Assembly: GCA_963678575.2 (NCBI GenBank)
Contig: CAXXHV010000002.1
Coordinates: 806,001 to 870,000, forward strand
Direction: 5' to 3'
DNA from: Pleomorphochaeta sp963678575
GTDB lineage: Bacteria; Spirochaetota; Spirochaetia; Sphaerochaetales; Sphaerochaetaceae
Length of the DNA: 64,000 nucleotides
Positions 61,962 through 64,000 of this stretch are shown one piece after another (position 1 is the stretch's first letter; each line of letters starts with the position of its first letter). The notes beneath the pieces were generated by a model that did not search any database, had not been told where the DNA came from, and saw only the letters and a list, made by a program, of their open reading frames with translations. The position numbers were made by a program, and so were the translations under genes.

Positions 61962-62534
61962 TTATTGATTGATCAGTTGGGAATAATATCTTTTTTCTAT
62001 GTTTTCAATAGGAATATCAAATATATTTAAAGTTTCATATAAATTATTGATAAGCTTATTAATAATATTTTGATCAATAGACTCCTCAATAACAAACTCA
62101 ATTTCAAAAAACCAACCCAAATCATTTACTTCTAATAATTCAATATGAAGTGGATAGTCAAATTTATCAAAATTAAAGGAATACCCAGTTTTGCTTTTCC
62201 TTATAGTTTTATTAAAACCCATAGAATCAAAAAAAGCTAAAGTGTCTTTAAAGTTGTCATAAGGTAATGCAACTTCAATTTCATTATTTTGTTCTATTCC
62301 TTCGATAATTGATTTTTGTTTGACCGTTAAAATTGTATCCTTTGATAACAAAGCATCATTTGATTTCAATAATTCTTGTCTTACTCTAAAAGATTGATTT
62401 ATTATAGGATTGAAATAATAAATATCTAATTTATGAGCAAATTTTTCATCGCTAGTATATTCATTTAATCGTAATTTTTCTAAAGTTAAAGAAAAATCAT
62501 TAATGTGTGCTTTAAGCTCAATTTCTTTAGCCAT
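61962..62534 (-). CDS. CYTH-domain protein (class IV adenylate cyclase / triphosphatase family)
   Basis: 190 residues. The CYTH signature EIELK at residues 4-8 (ExExK), then FRVRQELLKS, ILTVKQKSI, NNEIEVALP, KTGYSFNFDKFDYPLHIELL and FFEIEF supply the alternating charged residues of the triphosphate tunnel. Family members hydrolyse or cyclise triphosphates (thiamine triphosphate, inorganic triphosphate, ATP to cAMP). The exact reaction cannot be chosen from sequence. It begins 1 bp after the stop of the membrane-protein gene on the same strand, with a GGA site. Confidence 0.88.
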   Translation of the reverse strand: MAKEIELKAHINDFSLTLEKLRLNEYTSDEKFAHKLDIYYFNPIINQSFRVRQELLKSNDALLSKDTILTVKQKSIIEGIEQNNEIEVALPYDNFKDTLAFFDSMGFNKTIRKSKTGYSFNFDKFDYPLHIELLEVNDLGWFFEIEFVIEESIDQNIINKLINNLYETLNIFDIPIENIEKRYYSQLINQ

Positions 62535-62535
62535 A

Positions 62536-63312
62536 TTAATCTTTCCAAGGGAAAATCATATTCTTAATAGTGCGATGGCCTACATTCTCTCTTTCGTCAT
62601 AAAGTATATCTTCCCAATTTACATTTTTAATATTTTCTTCTGGATTTTCTTCTAACCAATTAAGCTTTAATAATAATAACTTAAAAGCATCTTGGTTTGC
62701 TAAAGAAATACCAGTAATACCAAATAATAAACCTGCTGTAACTACAGAAAGTCCAATTTGGATAATATTAAATACAGCTAAAAATAAAGTAGTCCCGAGA
62801 TTGCCAATGGCCATTATGAAACTTTTTTTAAAGGTTTTAATAGGTTTATCACCTGTAAATCTACACATAAGTGGCAAAAAGTATTGTAACGCTAATAATA
62901 CAGTTAAAAAAATCCAAAAAGTGATTACGCCTAAAAACATTCCAAAATAATTATTTATATTAAAATAAAAAGGCATTACTATTGTTGCTAAAATTATTAA
63001 TAAAATATTAACAATTGATAAAAAAATAGCGTGTGAAGAAAAAAGACTAAAAGCTTGTTTGTAACCAGCAAAGCCTACTCTTTTGTAATCACTATAGTTT
63101 AAAGTAATATTTGCAATTCCAATACTATGGAAAGAAAATAAAACTACTGAAATTAATAAAATTATTATAGTTAAAAATGAAGAAGTTCCACCTAATTGCA
63201 TTCCGTAAGAGAATGCCATTAATACAAGTAAAAATCCTAAATTTGAAATAACTAAACCAATTAAATTGTCCCATGCATCAAAAAATGCTTTTTTTATAAA
63301 AAATCCTATCAT
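62536..63312 (-). CDS. Membrane protein, weakly YesL/DUF624-like
   Basis: 258 residues, six membrane helices (about 20-45, 48-70, 90-115, 125-145, 165-195), then a soluble C-terminal tail of about 55 residues rich in Glu, Asn and Trp (LNWLEENPEENIKNVNWEDI) ending IFPWKD. The N-terminus FFIKKAFFDAWDNLIGLVIS resembles DUF624-type proteins, but the match is weak. Middle gene between the zinc-ribbon and CYTH genes with gaps of 6 and 1 bp, so the three are one operon. Function unknown. Confidence 0.65.
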   Translation of the reverse strand: MIGFFIKKAFFDAWDNLIGLVISNLGFLLVLMAFSYGMQLGGTSSFLTIIILLISVVLFSFHSIGIANITLNYSDYKRVGFAGYKQAFSLFSSHAIFLSIVNILLIILATIVMPFYFNINNYFGMFLGVITFWIFLTVLLALQYFLPLMCRFTGDKPIKTFKKSFIMAIGNLGTTLFLAVFNIIQIGLSVVTAGLLFGITGISLANQDAFKLLLLKLNWLEENPEENIKNVNWEDILYDERENVGHRTIKNMIFPWKD

Positions 63313-63318
63313 AATTAC

Positions 63319-63528
63319 CTAATTTAACAAGAAATCAATAACATTCATACCCGTTGAACTATTTTTTTTATATAATTCGGTGTACCCACAATTATCACAA
63401 CTGATTGTAATAAATTTTTTATTCTGAACATCAAATATTTTTGCAAAGTTTCCACCAGTTGCTTGAAATACATCACTTTGATAATGTGTACATCCACATT
63501 TAGGACAAACGTATTGTTTTTTTTCCAT
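63319..63528 (-). CDS. Small zinc-ribbon protein (COG3478-like nucleic-acid-binding family)
   Basis: 69 residues. Two zinc knuckles, CPKCG (8-12) and CDNCG (about 46-50), flank FQATGGNFAKIFDVQNKKF. The FSKiFDiQn-KF-type middle and C..CGYTELYK ending are those of small predicted nucleic-acid-binding Zn-ribbon proteins. AAGGAG lies 8 nt before the ATG. First gene of the operon with the membrane and CYTH proteins. Ligand is unknown. Confidence 0.85.
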   Translation of the reverse strand: MEKKQYVCPKCGCTHYQSDVFQATGGNFAKIFDVQNKKFITISCDNCGYTELYKKNSSTGMNVIDFLLN

Positions 63529-63591
63529 AATTATACTCCTTATTCTATATAAATGAATTTATCATATTATAATAATAATAATCAAATAAAA

Positions 63592-63624
63592 AAATATCTG
63601 CAGATAAAAAAACTGCAGATATTT
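63592..63624 (-). terminator. Terminator of the glutathione peroxidase gene
   Basis: Perfect 12-bp stem AAATATCTGCAG (63592-63603) and CTGCAGATATTT (63613-63624) with a 9-nt loop; on the minus strand it is followed by a T-run. Confidence 0.88.
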
Positions 63625-63656
63625 AAAATTTCAATCACAACTATTTAAAGGAAAAA

Positions 63657-64000
63657 CTATAATAATTTAACAATATTATCTTCTAGTTTATTTAAAGCAA
63701 ATGTAGGTTCAAATCTTTTTACAAGATTACCTTCTCTATCAAATAAGAATTTTGTAAAATTCCATTTAATAGTGCTTTTTTTATTCCAATCTTTATCAAA
63801 TTTAGGCAATAAATCTTCTAAAATTGGAGTTATTTCATGTTCTTTATCGAATCCCTCGAATTTAGTGTTATTTACAAGATCTTTATATAAATCAATTGCA
63901 TTATCACCATTAACATCAATTTTACCAAATTGAGGGAATGTTATTCCAAATCTTCCAGTACAAAAAGTATGTATTTCATCAACAGTACCTGGAGCTTGTT
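63657..64000 (-). CDS. Glutathione peroxidase, C-terminal part (gene continues past the window)
   Basis: Frame open from the window end down to TAG at 63659-63657, giving 113 visible C-terminal residues. They read APGTVDEIHTFCTGRFGI, FPQFGKIDVNG, then WNFTKFLFDREGNLVKRF (the Trp of the catalytic triad) and end in KLEDNIVKLL. This is the typical second half of thioredoxin-dependent glutathione peroxidases (about 160-180 residues). The catalytic Cys or Sec region lies outside the window. The enzyme reduces peroxides in the cytosol. Ends at a strong terminator. Confidence 0.9.
   Translation of the reverse strand, partial: QAPGTVDEIHTFCTGRFGITFPQFGKIDVNGDNAIDLYKDLVNNTKFEGFDKEHEITPILEDLLPKFDKDWNKKSTIKWNFTKFLFDREGNLVKRFEPTFALNKLEDNIVKLL

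Noticed and set aside
1..64000. CRISPR arrays, tRNA/rRNA genes, insertion sequences or prophage
   Set aside because: No regularly spaced repeats, no tRNA-like cloverleaf noticed, no transposase, integrase or phage proteins among the translated frames.

Overview
The window comes from a very AT-rich bacterial chromosome (about 70% A+T judged by eye, not counted), with gene-dense operons on both strands. No rRNA, tRNA, CRISPR array, phage or insertion sequence was recognised. The gene set points to an anaerobic, sugar-using spirochaete of the Treponema/Sphaerochaeta type. There is a BMP/PnrA-type nucleoside-binding protein with its ABC operon, a complete Rnf complex, a YtfQ-like sugar ABC system, and acyl-CoA-dehydratase-activase proteins. 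Exported binding proteins share a 'FA|NG' or 'MA|NG' signal-cleavage context, which suits a diderm cell. The taxonomic call is inference.

Layout. 1-4904: tail of a DUF1015 gene, tsaC with an FtsB-like membrane protein, a divergent membrane protein built from about eight helical repeats, and rnz. 4946-14266: a long minus-strand run with an FtsX/LolC-LolD-like ABC exporter, an exported repeat protein, ftsY, an exported protein, prfB with its programmed +1 frameshift, and a GH57 4-alpha-glucanotransferase-like gene broken at an A7 tract. 14284-19273: rnfCDGEAB, transcribed from a good sigma70 promoter at 19387-19415. 19635-25772: a P-loop protein, poly(A) polymerase/CCA enzyme (pcnB), hisS and an HrpA-like helicase. 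25879-33736: a YesN/YesM two-component pair followed by a galactofuranose-type ABC transporter (ytfQ-ytfR-ytfT-yjfF). 33957-42362: a lipoprotein hydrolase, then a LacI-controlled operon of sugar-binding protein, two permeases, a GH13_18 phosphorylase resembling glucosylglycerate phosphorylase, and a glycosyltransferase. 42604-49062: low-molecular-weight phosphatase, aroB, cysteine desulfurase, thiI and a large exported metallopeptidase-like protein. 49229-53405: a two-gene activase/dehydratase system. 53409-55252: split chromate transporter, rnhA and a parvulin. 55326-60079: BMP-type nucleoside ABC operon. 60421-64000: plsC-like acyltransferase, membrane proteins, a CYTH protein, a zinc ribbon and the C-terminal half of glutathione peroxidase.

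How the parts work together. Rnf couples ferredoxin oxidation and NAD+ reduction to ion pumping. Three binding-protein ABC systems import sugars or nucleosides. The phosphorylase would split an imported glucoside with phosphate. The cysteine desulfurase and ThiI together supply sulfur for tRNA 4-thiouridine.

Most notable signals. (1) At six loci the start codon lies only 6-7 nt after a good -10 box and has no Shine-Dalgarno sequence, so leaderless mRNAs are likely. (2) All three binding-protein genes are followed by a strong stem-loop before the rest of their operon. (3) The GH57 gene is interrupted at a poly(A) tract and appears to lack catalytic residues. (4) Identical twin LacI-type operators lie upstream of lacI. 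(5) An unrecognised repeat protein ends in what may be a degenerate GGDEF-like domain.
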